DNA from: Ruminococcus sp.
GTDB lineage: Bacteria; Bacillota; Clostridia; Oscillospirales; Ruminococcaceae
Reading direction: 5' to 3'
Assembly (NCBI GenBank): GCA_015066865.1
Contig: SVNQ01000002.1
Coordinates: 1-64,000, forward strand
Length of the DNA: 64,000 nucleotides
The position numbers and the translations under genes were made by a program. Numbering within the stretch: the stretch's first letter is position 1; the number at the start of each line of letters is the position of its first letter. Below are positions 20,344 to 29,117 of this stretch, piece by piece. Under the pieces are notes generated by a model. The model worked only from the letters and a program-made list of their open reading frames with translations. It ran no database searches and had not been told where the DNA came from.

Positions 20344-22014
20344 ATGAGAAACATTCGTATCGGTGATTATCTTGTTGAACAGAAGTTAATCACAGCTGAG
20401 CAGTTGGATAAGGTACTGGCTGCCCAGAAGGAGTCACAGGGCACAAAGCGTTTTGGTGAAATGGTTGTGGAGATGGGCTTTATTTCTGAAGTTCGTCTGG
20501 CACAGGCACTTGCCGGCAAGCTGAGAGTACCCTACGTTGATCTGGCGAACATTGAAATTGATGAGGATGCAGTTCGTAAGATTCCGGAAAATCTTGCAAA
20601 GAAGTACACTGTAATTGCCATCAATATTCAGGGCCGCCGACTCACCGTAGCAACTGATGACCCGATCAACTTCAACATTCTTGAAGACATCAAAATGCAG
20701 ACTGGTATGGATACCATTCCGGTACTGGCAACAAGAACTGCGATCAACAAGGCGATTGGTCACATGTACTCTATGGAGAACGTTGACAGCGTTTTGGAGA
20801 GCGTAACACAGTATGGCTCAGTTGAGACCGATGACGAGGAATCTCGTGACAGAGTAGAGAGTGCGCCGATCGTTAAGCTCGCAACAACGATCATCGAAAA
20901 CTCCTTCCGTGCAGAGGCTACCGATATTCATATCGAACCGTTTAAGACCTATACAAGAATCCGTATTCGTGTAAACGGTGACCTCGTAGAGCTGATGAAT
21001 GTTTCCAACGTAGTACATAATGCATTGACAACACGTCTGAAGCTGATTTCCGGCATGAACATCGCTGAGAAGCGTATTCCGCAGGACGGTCGTTTCACAC
21101 AGGTTGTAGACGGTACAACACTTGACGTCCGTGTATCCGCACTTCCGACGGTTAACGGCGAAAAGATCGTTATCCGTATTCTATCCACCGGTCAGATCGC
21201 ACTGCGTAAGATCACCGATCTGGGTATGTCCGATTATAACTATCAGCTGTTTGAATCCATGATCAAGTGCCCGCACGGCGTTATCCTGGTAACAGGTCCT
21301 ACCGGTTCCGGTAAGACAACCACTCTGTACGCTGCACTGGGTGAAATCGCAAAGCCGCACGTTAACGTAATCACCGTTGAAGACCCTGTCGAAAAGGCAA
21401 TTGATGGCATCAACCAGGTTCAGGTAAATACCAAGGCTGGTATGACCTTTGCTGCTGCCCTCCGTTCCATCCTCCGTCAGGACCCTGACATCGTAATGAT
21501 CGGTGAGATGCGTGACTCTGAGACAGCTGACATCGGTATCCGTGCCGCTATCACAGGTCACTTGGTTCTCTCCACACTGCATACCAACGACGCTGCATCT
21601 ACAATTGTACGTCTGGTTGATATGGGTGTTGCTCCGTACATGGTTGCAACTTCTCTGATTGGTGTTATTGCACAGCGACTGGTTAAGGTTCTCTGCCCGA
21701 AGTGCAAGAAACAGCGTATGTCTACTGCAGAAGAAAATGATCTGATGAAGATCGATGTTTCCGTTCCCGTATTTGATGCTTGCGGTTGCGTTGATTGTAA
21801 TAATACCGGATACCGCGGCAGAACTGCGATCCATGAGATCATTCACTGTACATCCGGAATTTCCACAATTGTTGCAAGAAACGGCAGCAAGGAGGAAATC
21901 GAGGCACAGGCGAAGAAGAACGGTACAAAGCTGCTTCGTGATAACGTTTCCGAACTGGTACAGAAGGGTGTAACATCCATGGATCAGTTGGTTCGTGTAA
22001 CTTACGCTGTTTAA
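20344..22014 (+). CDS. pilB: Type IV pilus extension ATPase
   Basis: Hexameric motor that drives pilin polymerisation. 556 residues. The GspE N-terminal domain (1-150) opens with RIGDYLVEQKLITAEQLD. The ATPase core has Walker A GPTGSGKTTTLYA (about residue 319), an Asp box and Walker B PDIVMIGEMRD (about 382), and the His box STLHTNDA. A zinc-binding tetracysteine CPKCKKQ ... CGCVDCNNTGYRGRTAIHE near 455-495 separates PilB/GspE from PilT. Ribosome site TGGAGG. pilT follows 108 bp downstream. Confidence 0.96.
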   Translation: MRNIRIGDYLVEQKLITAEQLDKVLAAQKESQGTKRFGEMVVEMGFISEVRLAQALAGKLRVPYVDLANIEIDEDAVRKIPENLAKKYTVIAINIQGRRLTVATDDPINFNILEDIKMQTGMDTIPVLATRTAINKAIGHMYSMENVDSVLESVTQYGSVETDDEESRDRVESAPIVKLATTIIENSFRAEATDIHIEPFKTYTRIRIRVNGDLVELMNVSNVVHNALTTRLKLISGMNIAEKRIPQDGRFTQVVDGTTLDVRVSALPTVNGEKIVIRILSTGQIALRKITDLGMSDYNYQLFESMIKCPHGVILVTGPTGSGKTTTLYAALGEIAKPHVNVITVEDPVEKAIDGINQVQVNTKAGMTFAAALRSILRQDPDIVMIGEMRDSETADIGIRAAITGHLVLSTLHTNDAASTIVRLVDMGVAPYMVATSLIGVIAQRLVKVLCPKCKKQRMSTAEENDLMKIDVSVPVFDACGCVDCNNTGYRGRTAIHEIIHCTSGISTIVARNGSKEEIEAQAKKNGTKLLRDNVSELVQKGVTSMDQLVRVTYAV

Positions 22015-22122
22015 TAATACAAATCGCATATCCTGTTCGCCCGATGTGGACAGGGTGTGCAAAGATAAAACAATAATTCTGCTTTTGAAGCAGCATATAC
22101 ATTTCGACTGGAGGATGAAACT

Positions 22123-23190
22123 ATGTCAATTGATATCAACCGCATTCTGAACGAAGCACGTGTGATTGGTTGTTCTGACTTGCATTTTACATATGGCATT
22201 ACCCCCATTGTTCGTCTGAACGGTACGCTCCGTAAGATGAGCAAATATCCTGAAATGGATGAAGAAGGCGTTCTGGCAATTGTAGACCAGATGACCAATG
22301 ATGCACAGCGTGCAAGCGTTCGTGCGCATAGAGATACGGACTTTTCCTTTACCACGGCAAGCGGCTACCGTCACCGTGTAAACGTGTATTTCCAGAGAGG
22401 AAAGACAGCGATTGCAATTCGTTTGCTTCGTAATGATATTCCGACACTGGAAGATCTGTGTCTGCCGCCTGTTCTGGCTGATTTTGCAATGCGTCCCCGT
22501 GGTCTCGTTCTGGTAACCGGCCCTACCGGTTCCGGTAAATCCACCACACTGGCTGCAATGATGGACTTCATCAATGTAAACCGCAGTGCGCATATTATTA
22601 CCATTGAGGACCCGATCGAGTATGTACACCAGCACAAGCTCTGTATGATCAACCAGAGAGAAGTTGGCGATGACGTTCCGGACTTTGCAAGTGCGCTCCG
22701 TGCTGCACTCCGTGAAGACCCCGACGTAATCCTCGTAGGTGAAATGCGTGACTTCGAGACGATCACAGCTGCAATTACCGCTGCTGAAACCGGTCACCTC
22801 GTACTTTCCACCCTGCATACCACTTCTGCTGCTGATACCATCAACCGTATCATTGACGTATATCCTGAGCATCAGCAGGGTCAGATTCGTACCCAGCTTG
22901 CGAATACGCTCGTTGGCGTAATCTCTCAGACCCTGATTCCGAAGCGTGACGGCAGCGGCCGAATTGCTGCAATGGAAATCCTGAGCGTAACTGACGCCTG
23001 CGCTGCAATGATTCGTGATGACAAGGTTCACCTCCTGCTTTCTGCAATCCAGTCCGGTAAGCAGTACGGCATGATGTGCCTTGACCAGGAGCTTGCAAGA
23101 ATGGTAAAGCGTGGTATTATCGGCGAGACCGAAGCAATCGACAAGTGCCAGAGCAAGCAGGAATTTTATCGTTTCCTCAACGGTCAGTAA
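22123..23190 (+). CDS. pilT: Type IV pilus retraction ATPase
   Basis: Motor for pilus retraction and twitching. 355 residues, PilT length, with no GspE N-terminal domain and no zinc motif. Walker A GPTGSGKSTTLAA (about residue 133), Walker B PDVILVGEMRD (about 200), His box STLHTTSAADTINRIID. Its presence implies that these pili are dynamic and not merely static fibres. Start supported by a GGAGG site at 22110-22114. Confidence 0.95.
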   Translation: MSIDINRILNEARVIGCSDLHFTYGITPIVRLNGTLRKMSKYPEMDEEGVLAIVDQMTNDAQRASVRAHRDTDFSFTTASGYRHRVNVYFQRGKTAIAIRLLRNDIPTLEDLCLPPVLADFAMRPRGLVLVTGPTGSGKSTTLAAMMDFINVNRSAHIITIEDPIEYVHQHKLCMINQREVGDDVPDFASALRAALREDPDVILVGEMRDFETITAAITAAETGHLVLSTLHTTSAADTINRIIDVYPEHQQGQIRTQLANTLVGVISQTLIPKRDGSGRIAAMEILSVTDACAAMIRDDKVHLLLSAIQSGKQYGMMCLDQELARMVKRGIIGETEAIDKCQSKQEFYRFLNGQ

Positions 23191-23199
23191 GAAATGTCA

Positions 23200-23226
23200 A
23201 AGCCCTCCATACGGAGGGCTTTTTTC
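23200..23226 (+). terminator. Terminator after pilT
   Basis: Stem AAGCCCTCC/GGAGGGCTT with a four-base loop followed by six T. It overlaps the end of the convergent gene at 23227. Confidence 0.9.
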
Positions 23227-24075
23227 TTATATTTGCACACAAGGGAATCCTACTGTTTGGATCAGATAATCCGCATTCTGCATCTGTTCCGTGGAAAGCG
23301 TATACCAGTTATCCGTGGAAATGTCCGTCAAAATGGGATCATCAATCAGATCCCTGTCAATGATGCACGCTGACGCAGCGGAATTTATAGTCCTGATACT
23401 GCCCGTTCCTCTGCATTGCAGTGCGATCATGATGTTTTCATCGTATGGAGATGTTCCAAGCTCCAATATGCCGCCATTCAGCTCTACAGAACCCGTTACA
23501 GAGCAGTTACGCATCCATACATATTCATTACCCTCGGAAATACTACCGCTCAGCTTTCCAGTCAGACGAATATTACAGTGAAGCATCATGGAACAGCTGA
23601 AGATGCTCTCCATCGATCTGTTAACGTGCAGATTGAACGTGCAGGCTTCCACATAACCGCCGCTTACGTTCAGTACAGAGAAAAGTTTCGCATCGTTAAA
23701 TAAATAGCCCGAAAAGCTGCATCCAACAAAATGGCAATTGCCGTAAAAGAGCTTTCCTCCCTGTACGATCAGATTTTCAAAATGCAGGTTTTCCGCTGTA
23801 ATGGCGGCATAGTTCCAACCGTCCGCCATGCCAAGAAAATACCCGTTTGTGACGAGATTTCGGATTCTCCAGCCGTTTCCGTTGACCTTTGCATGGAACA
23901 GCAGATTTGACTGTAAACCGCCCCTGTCCTCTGTTTCATTCAGATCAATCACCTTGTTCTCTGCATCCGGATCAAATGCAATATAATGTTCATCCGAACT
24001 GCAAAGAGCTTTAAAATCCGTCCAATTATCCACGATATATGGATCGTCCTGTGTACCAATGCCTCTATATGCCAT
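23227..24075 (-). CDS. Predicted right-handed beta-helix protein, function unknown
   Basis: 282 residues from the ATG at 24075, which has AAAGGAGG 8 bp upstream; longer readings to 24126 lack a site. No signal peptide or membrane helix is evident. It opens with YRGIGTQDDPYIVDNWTDFKAL, the 'G(T/S)xxDPY.I..W..L' entry seen before beta-helix folds. Residues 50-250 follow a repeating pattern of short strands and Asn turns (for example FENLIVQGGKLFYGNCHFVGC) typical of right-handed beta-helices such as pectate-lyase-like folds. No catalytic motif recognised. It sits between pilT and the major pilin, which suggests but does not prove a link to the pilus. Confidence 0.6.
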   Translation of the reverse strand: MAYRGIGTQDDPYIVDNWTDFKALCSSDEHYIAFDPDAENKVIDLNETEDRGGLQSNLLFHAKVNGNGWRIRNLVTNGYFLGMADGWNYAAITAENLHFENLIVQGGKLFYGNCHFVGCSFSGYLFNDAKLFSVLNVSGGYVEACTFNLHVNRSMESIFSCSMMLHCNIRLTGKLSGSISEGNEYVWMRNCSVTGSVELNGGILELGTSPYDENIMIALQCRGTGSIRTINSAASACIIDRDLIDDPILTDISTDNWYTLSTEQMQNADYLIQTVGFPCVQI

Positions 24076-24141
24076 CAATTCATCCCTCCTTTCAATGAAA
24101 GGAGCGAATTGGCAATAGTTGCACATATGAATGCAACAAAA

Positions 24142-24168
24142 AATCCTCCCCGAAGGGAGGATTTATAA
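24142..24168 (-). terminator. Terminator after the major pilin gene
   Basis: Stem AATCCTCCC/GGGAGGATT with loop CGAA, followed on the minus strand by six T. It separates the pilin from the beta-helix gene. Confidence 0.85.
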
Positions 24169-24188
24169 TTGTTCAGTGTGTCTTAAAC

Positions 24189-24713
24189 TTAGCTTGCTGC
24201 GTAATCCAGAGCCTTTGTACCGTTTGCGTGAATCTTAGCACCTGTAGAATTGTCATTTGTGGACGGCTTCGGATATGTACCATAGTATGTGCCATCATAT
24301 GTATAAGAACCAACAACAGCCATGTTTGTGATTCTCCAGCCATAACCGCCGTTCAGCTTAGCCATACCATTGAAGTAGTTGTATGCCTTCCACTGAATAT
24401 AAGCGTGGTTAGCAGCGAGTGTTGTAGCACCACCAGCAGTCGGGATGGAAGCAGCTGCAGGTACACTATACTTTGCTGTTTGTGTGCAGTCAGGAACCTT
24501 GGAATCAACAGTAATGCTCTCTGTGTCCAGCTCGATGATTGCTGTAGCAACTGCATCGTACAGGGACTTAGCGTTTGCATTAGCGGAAGAAACCTTGGAC
24601 TTCTTTACATAGCCCAGCATTGTGGGTACCAGAATAGCAGCCAGTACACCGATGATAGCGATAACAACGATCAGCTCAACGAGGGTAAAACCCTTCATCT
24701 TTCTTGTTTTCAT
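24189..24713 (-). CDS. pilA: Type IV pilin, probable major subunit
   Basis: 174 residues. Prepilin signal MKTRKMKG, cleavage before FTLVELIVVIAIIG, then the conserved alpha-1 helix to about residue 50. The globular domain is rich in Ala, Thr and Tyr, with one cysteine. It is called the major pilin because it is monocistronic with a strong consensus promoter, a long upstream regulatory region and its own terminator, and because of its typical size. Ribosome site AAGGAGG. In R. albus a pilin-like protein binds cellulose, so a role in adhesion to fibre is plausible. Confidence 0.88.
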   Translation of the reverse strand: MKTRKMKGFTLVELIVVIAIIGVLAAILVPTMLGYVKKSKVSSANANAKSLYDAVATAIIELDTESITVDSKVPDCTQTAKYSVPAAASIPTAGGATTLAANHAYIQWKAYNYFNGMAKLNGGYGWRITNMAVVGSYTYDGTYYGTYPKPSTNDNSTGAKIHANGTKALDYAAS

Positions 24714-24825
24714 GATAGAAAACCTCCTTAAAATAAAATATAGTTTGTTCGAATCGGAGTCCCGATTCCCCTTTCTCGGTCCACACCTTGTATATTTACG
24801 ACTCCAGTGTGTTCCTTATGTACTA

Positions 24826-24854
24826 AGTATATCATATGTCTAAAGTTTTGTCAA
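24826..24854 (-). promoter_or_regulatory. Strong sigma-A promoter of pilA
   Basis: Minus strand: -35 TTGACA (24849-24854), 17-bp spacer, -10 TATACT (24826-24831). Leader of about 105 nt. Confidence 0.85.
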
Positions 24855-24906
24855 TACTTTTCCGTAAAAAAGATAAATTATGAACAACTTTTTACGTTTA
24901 TCGTTC

Positions 24907-24920
24907 CGAAAACGTTTTCG
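24907..24920. promoter_or_regulatory. Perfect 14-bp palindrome, LacI-family type operator upstream of pilA
   Basis: CGAAAACGTTTTCG, a perfect palindrome with a central CG step, the form of LacI/CcpA-family operators (inner 12 bases fit a cre site). It lies 52 bp upstream of the pilA -35 box. The rest of 24855-25080 is AT-rich and holds one more inverted pair, ATTTCGT (25014-25020) with ACGAAAT (25032-25038). Confidence 0.55.
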
Positions 24921-25106
24921 ACAAAGTTTTTTTCGTCAAAATGACCAATGATCATGACAACATTTATCATAATCAGTTATTTTTACAACAATTTTGTAAC
25001 TTTTTATGAATACATTTCGTAAAAAAACGTGACGAAATTATAAATAATCTCTAAAGCAAAAATGCAAGATTAAGACCTCGTGTTTGAACTCCTGATTGGG
25101 TGCAAA

Positions 25107-26150
25107 CTATTCTGTGCCCTCCATTTTTTTGATTTCCTCCTCGCATTTGCTCAGGAGTTTTCCGGCTTCTTCGTCATGTGTCAGATCATGGAACACACGC
25201 AGATAGAAGGATGCTTCCTTCCATTCGCTCTTCTCCATTGCCTGATCTGCCAGTGCCGATGCCACTGTAAGTACGTTCGGATCGGGACCGTTGGGAAGCT
25301 CCAGATCGGCAAAAGCCTGCAGAACGTCCTTGCGTGTCGGAGGCTTGATCTCCTCGCCCTTGAGCTTTGCAACATGGCGCAGTTCCGCACGAATTGCAGG
25401 ATGATCGGTATAAACGATGCTTTCAAAATAGAAGCAGATCGCCTTGTCGTACTCCTTCTTTTCAACGCAGTAGTAACCCAGATTTGCATAGCAGCGAGAC
25501 AGTGCATAGGGGGATGCGCAAACAGGCAGAGTTTCACGGACAACAGCGAGCAGCTTTTCAGGCTCCTTCATCAGCTTGTAAGCCTCAGCGAGTTCAAAGC
25601 GGGGATCGGGGCAAACAGGATTGAATCGAATTGCTTCTTCCAGTACGGGGATCGCCTCTGCCGGACGGCGAAGCTCAATCAGATTGTAGGCATGCGCCAT
25701 CAGAAATCTGACGAAATCAAACGGTGCCTTTTCCAGACGCTTGGTCGGATGATACATTATATAATAGAGATTGGATTCAAGCAGATTGCGGAAGCTGAAG
25801 AAACGTGTATTTTCGGTTTCTGTAAACACCTCACGAATCTTGTCGTAGAGTTGGGTTGTCAGCACAAGCGATTTTGCATTCATACGATTCAGCATCAGAT
25901 GTTCTGCTTCCTTGTAGATCAAATCCAGACGGCGTTCGCCGATATAAATGGTTTTCTTCATGAAATCCAGATGCTGCTGGGGCATCAGGCTTACAGCAAG
26001 CTCAGTAATTGCAGCTGCAATGTCATCACCATCCTCCTTGCCGACATATTGTGCAGCTTGTGCTTCCAAAAATTTGAGATCACTGGTGAGATCGCCTGTC
26101 AGCTGGCTGCGCAGGGACAGGATGATTTCGTTCTTTTCTGTTTCAGACAT
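25107..26150 (-). CDS. Tetratricopeptide-repeat protein, function unknown
   Basis: 347 residues from the ATG at 26150, 8 bp after an AGGAG site; a GTG nine bases earlier lies in that site. Wholly helical and soluble by appearance, no signal peptide. TPR-like pairs are visible from about residue 145 (FLMAHAYNLIELRRPAEAIPVLEEAIRFNP, then CYANLGYYCVEKKEYDKAICFYFESI), and the C-terminus repeats a similar helix pair. TPR domains bind partner proteins. It follows the Ala/Pro repeat gene on the same strand across a hairpin, so the two may be co-expressed by read-through. Confidence 0.7.
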   Translation of the reverse strand: MSETEKNEIILSLRSQLTGDLTSDLKFLEAQAAQYVGKEDGDDIAAAITELAVSLMPQQHLDFMKKTIYIGERRLDLIYKEAEHLMLNRMNAKSLVLTTQLYDKIREVFTETENTRFFSFRNLLESNLYYIMYHPTKRLEKAPFDFVRFLMAHAYNLIELRRPAEAIPVLEEAIRFNPVCPDPRFELAEAYKLMKEPEKLLAVVRETLPVCASPYALSRCYANLGYYCVEKKEYDKAICFYFESIVYTDHPAIRAELRHVAKLKGEEIKPPTRKDVLQAFADLELPNGPDPNVLTVASALADQAMEKSEWKEASFYLRVFHDLTHDEEAGKLLSKCEEEIKKMEGTE

Positions 26151-26174
26151 AATTAACACTCCTTTTTATACAAA

Positions 26175-26202
26175 GATTCCCACGCCGTATGGCGTGGGAA
26201 TC
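26175..26202 (-). terminator. Hairpin between the repeat protein gene and the TPR gene
   Basis: Perfect 12-bp stem GATTCCCACGCC/GGCGTGGGAATC with a four-base loop, followed on the minus strand by TTTG only, so termination is likely partial. A second smaller hairpin TGCAGTTCATTGAACTGCA lies at 26233-26251. Confidence 0.6.
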
Positions 26203-26261
26203 CCTACGGTTATTGTAAGCGGAATCAGGGATTGCAGTTCATTGAACTGCATATGAGTCCC

Positions 26262-29054
26262 TTAGAAACCTCTCTTAGCCAGATCCTTCTGGAATTTGGC
26301 GTTGATCTTCTCCTCGCGCTTCTGACGCTTTGCCTCCTCCTTGGTCATCGGACGGGCAGGCTGCTCAGATTTCGCCGATTCTGAACGTTTTGAGGATGAT
26401 GCTTTTTTAGCCTTGGGCCTGTATTCTCTGTATTCGAGATTGATTCCGGCAGCTTCATCTTCCTGCTTCTGCTTTTTAGCAGCAGCCTGGGGATCTTCGC
26501 CCATCATGCACAGAATATCTTCAATGCTGCCTACAACGGAAACATTGGCATTCTGCTGGTCAAAGATATTACCCTGCGGTGCAGCGGATTTAGAAACTGC
26601 AGAACGAACGATGTCCGGAATATCTGCGGATTGTTCGATTTTAGAAACCCGAACACCCTGTGCTTTGCTCTTGGCATAGGTCATCGGTTCAACAGTAGGA
26701 CGAACCGTATCTTCAGGGAGTGAAGGTGCCTGTGCAGTCGGAATCTCCGGTACCATCGGAGAAATCAGCGGCGGCTTCTTCGGTGCGGGTTCGGGAGCAG
26801 CAGCGGGCTGTGCCACAGCGACTTCGGGCTGTTCAACAAAGGGAACTTCAGGAACAGCAGCCGGCTGGGGAGCGGGTGCCGGTGCAACCGGAACTGCCTG
26901 CTGATAGGGCTGTGCAATCGGTGCATAGATCGGCTGACCCTGTGCATCATAGCCCATGAACTGCGGCATCATCGGCTGTACATAGGTATACATGGGCTGA
27001 CCCTGTGCGTCATATCCCATAAACTGCGGGACGGGCTGCATATTCTGCATAGCCTGCGGATTCTGCGGCATGCCCTGAACAGGCATCTGTCCAAACTGCG
27101 GAACTGCCATGCCCGGCATGGGCTGTGCCATCGGTGCGGGTTCAACGGGTGCAGCATATGTGGGCTGAACCGGAACCTCTGCTGCCTGCATAGGAGCAGG
27201 AATCACCGGAACTTCGGGAATCGCATCATCCACAACAGGTGCAGTGTATTCAGGTGCAGCATATGTGGGCTGAACCGGAACCTCTGCTGCCTGCATGGGA
27301 GCAGGAATCACCGGAACTTCGGGAATCGCATCATCCACAACAGGTGCAGTGTATTCGGGTGCAGCATATGTGGGCTGAACCGGAACCTCAGCTGCCTGCA
27401 CGGGAGCAGGAATCACCGGAACTTCGGGAATTGCTTCTTCCACGGAAGGTGCGGTGTATGTAGGTGCAGTGTAAGTCGGTGCGGGTGTCTGCACAGCGGA
27501 TTCCAACAGAATTTCTTCTGCAAGCGGCTTTTGCGCAGAGAATGTCGGAACTTCCGGCGCTGCATTTGCAGCTGCGCCGAACATACGCTCTGCAATTTTT
27601 TCAAATTCAAGAAGTGCTGCATTCTGCTGTTCCTCAGCTGACATTTCCATTGCAGGTGTCGGAATCGGATCTTCAACAACAGGCGCTTCGGGAGTAACAG
27701 GTGCTTCGGGAGCAGCGGGAGCGGACGGAACACTGAACTGTGCCAGTGCGTCGTCAAGATCCTGTACAACAGGCGCTTCGGGAGTAACAGGTGCTTCGGG
27801 AGCAGCGGGAACGGACGGAACACTGAACTGTGCGAGTGCATCGTCAATATCCTGTACAACAGGCGCTGCAGGAGCAGCGGGTGCTTCGGGAGCAGCAGGA
27901 GCGGACGGAACACTGAACTGTGCGAGTGCATCGTCAATATCCTGTACAACAGGTGCTGCAGGAGCAGCGGGTGCTTCGGGAGCAGCAGGCGTATTTTCAA
28001 TACCAAACTGCGCCATAATATCGTCAATGGAATCCGTCTTTGGTTCTTCTGCGGGTGCGCTCGGAATACCAAACTGTGCCATGATGTCATCTATAGTTTC
28101 TGTACTCTGCGCAGCCGGTGCCGGAGCAGGTGTCGGTGCCGGAGCAGGTGCAGCCGGAGAAGGGATCGCAAACTGTGCGAAAATATCGTCCTGTACAGGT
28201 GCGGGAGCCGGTGCAGGAGCCGGTGCCGGTGCAGGGGCCGGTGCTGCAGAAGGCACTGCAAACTGTGCAAGAATATCATTCGGATTATTCAGTACTCCTG
28301 CCGGAGCGGGAGCAGGCATGGGCGGAGCAGGTGTATTCTGCTGCGCCAGAATATTCGGATTTTTCCCCTCATTTGCTGCAAATGCAGCAGCGGTAGGATC
28401 TACAGCAGACTGCGGAATTGCAAACTGTGCAAGATCACCAAGAGCAAATCCACCGTAAGAGGTGGTAGTCGGTGCCGGCTGTGCAGGCTTCGGCTCCTGT
28501 TTCTTTGCAGGGGGTACATACTGTGTAAACTGCGGTACGGGCGCACTCTGAACAGGTGCTGCAGGAGCAACAGGTACTGCGGGAGCAACGGATACTGCCG
28601 GAGCAGCGGGTACTGCCGACGTTACGGGTACATTGGGAACTGCAGGGGCAGCAGCCTGTTTTGCAGCTTCAGCTTCTGCTTCAGCTTTTCTTGCAGCTGC
28701 ACGGGCTTCTGCGGCAGCTCTTTTTGCTTCCTGCTTCTGACGTTCTTTCTGTACATCGGCAAGGGATACCATGTTCGGATCATCGCCCAGTACTTTCGTA
28801 CGCTTTTTCTCCTCTTTCAGCATACGATCCATTTCTTTTCGGTCGGCTTTCAGAATTCTTTTAGTGAAAACCGTCTGGCACTTCTCGCATGTAACCTCTG
28901 TCATCAGACCAAATGCATCATCAACAGTGCCGCTGATGGTGAATTTTGCCATATTTTCCGGTTTCTGCAGGTTAATGCCGCAGCCGGTTCTCTTTTTGCT
29001 GTCGGTTGCATGAACAGAATTACTCTTGGAATCACGAATCAGAAAAATCTGCAT
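26262..29054 (-). CDS. Large Ala/Pro-rich repeat protein with eight DDxxAQF motifs
   Basis: 930 residues from the ATG at 29054, which has AGGAGG 6 bp upstream. Not recognised. Residues 1-65 look folded and may bind zinc (TGCGINL, then CEKCQ). Residues 70-135 form a charged coiled-coil (KERQKQEAKRAAAEARAAARK). Residues 135-700 are low complexity, Ala/Pro/Val rich, with eight copies of a short motif of the form (D/G)D(I/A/L)xAQF(A/G/S)(I/V)P and three tandem repeat arrays. The C-terminus (about 830-930) holds SIEDILCMMGED and ends in a very basic coiled-coil. No signal peptide or membrane helix. It reads like a multivalent cytoplasmic scaffold; no pilus role is shown by the sequence. Confidence 0.7.
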   Translation of the reverse strand: MQIFLIRDSKSNSVHATDSKKRTGCGINLQKPENMAKFTISGTVDDAFGLMTEVTCEKCQTVFTKRILKADRKEMDRMLKEEKKRTKVLGDDPNMVSLADVQKERQKQEAKRAAAEARAAARKAEAEAEAAKQAAAPAVPNVPVTSAVPAAPAVSVAPAVPVAPAAPVQSAPVPQFTQYVPPAKKQEPKPAQPAPTTTSYGGFALGDLAQFAIPQSAVDPTAAAFAANEGKNPNILAQQNTPAPPMPAPAPAGVLNNPNDILAQFAVPSAAPAPAPAPAPAPAPAPVQDDIFAQFAIPSPAAPAPAPTPAPAPAAQSTETIDDIMAQFGIPSAPAEEPKTDSIDDIMAQFGIENTPAAPEAPAAPAAPVVQDIDDALAQFSVPSAPAAPEAPAAPAAPVVQDIDDALAQFSVPSVPAAPEAPVTPEAPVVQDLDDALAQFSVPSAPAAPEAPVTPEAPVVEDPIPTPAMEMSAEEQQNAALLEFEKIAERMFGAAANAAPEVPTFSAQKPLAEEILLESAVQTPAPTYTAPTYTAPSVEEAIPEVPVIPAPVQAAEVPVQPTYAAPEYTAPVVDDAIPEVPVIPAPMQAAEVPVQPTYAAPEYTAPVVDDAIPEVPVIPAPMQAAEVPVQPTYAAPVEPAPMAQPMPGMAVPQFGQMPVQGMPQNPQAMQNMQPVPQFMGYDAQGQPMYTYVQPMMPQFMGYDAQGQPIYAPIAQPYQQAVPVAPAPAPQPAAVPEVPFVEQPEVAVAQPAAAPEPAPKKPPLISPMVPEIPTAQAPSLPEDTVRPTVEPMTYAKSKAQGVRVSKIEQSADIPDIVRSAVSKSAAPQGNIFDQQNANVSVVGSIEDILCMMGEDPQAAAKKQKQEDEAAGINLEYREYRPKAKKASSSKRSESAKSEQPARPMTKEEAKRQKREEKINAKFQKDLAKRGF
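26932..27057 (-). repeat. 63-bp tandem repeat, two copies
   Basis: Copies start at 26932 and 26995 and encode 21-residue units containing QFMGYDAQGQP(M/I)Y. Inside the Ala/Pro repeat gene. Confidence 0.8.
27151..27465 (-). repeat. 105-bp tandem repeat, three copies
   Basis: Copies start at 27151, 27256 and 27361 and are nearly identical at the DNA level; each encodes 35 residues including IPEVPVIPAP and QPTYAAP. High identity points to recent expansion or homogenisation. Confidence 0.9.
27721..27990 (-). repeat. 90-bp tandem repeat, three copies
   Basis: Copies start at 27721, 27811 and 27901; each encodes a 30-residue unit with DDALAQFSVPS. They carry three of the eight AQF motifs of the protein. 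Confidence 0.9.
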
Positions 29055-29088
29055 AGCAATCCTCCTATTCAAATAATACTCTATTTAT

Positions 29089-29117
29089 ATCATAACACAT
29101 TTCTACCAGAAAATCAA
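29089..29117 (-). promoter_or_regulatory. Sigma-A promoter of the Ala/Pro repeat gene
   Basis: Minus strand: -35 TTGATT (29112-29117), 17-bp spacer, -10 TATGAT (29089-29094). Confidence 0.75.

Noticed and set aside
27151..27990. CRISPR-like or VNTR array
   Set aside because: Repeats are adjacent, in frame and protein-coding; no spacers.
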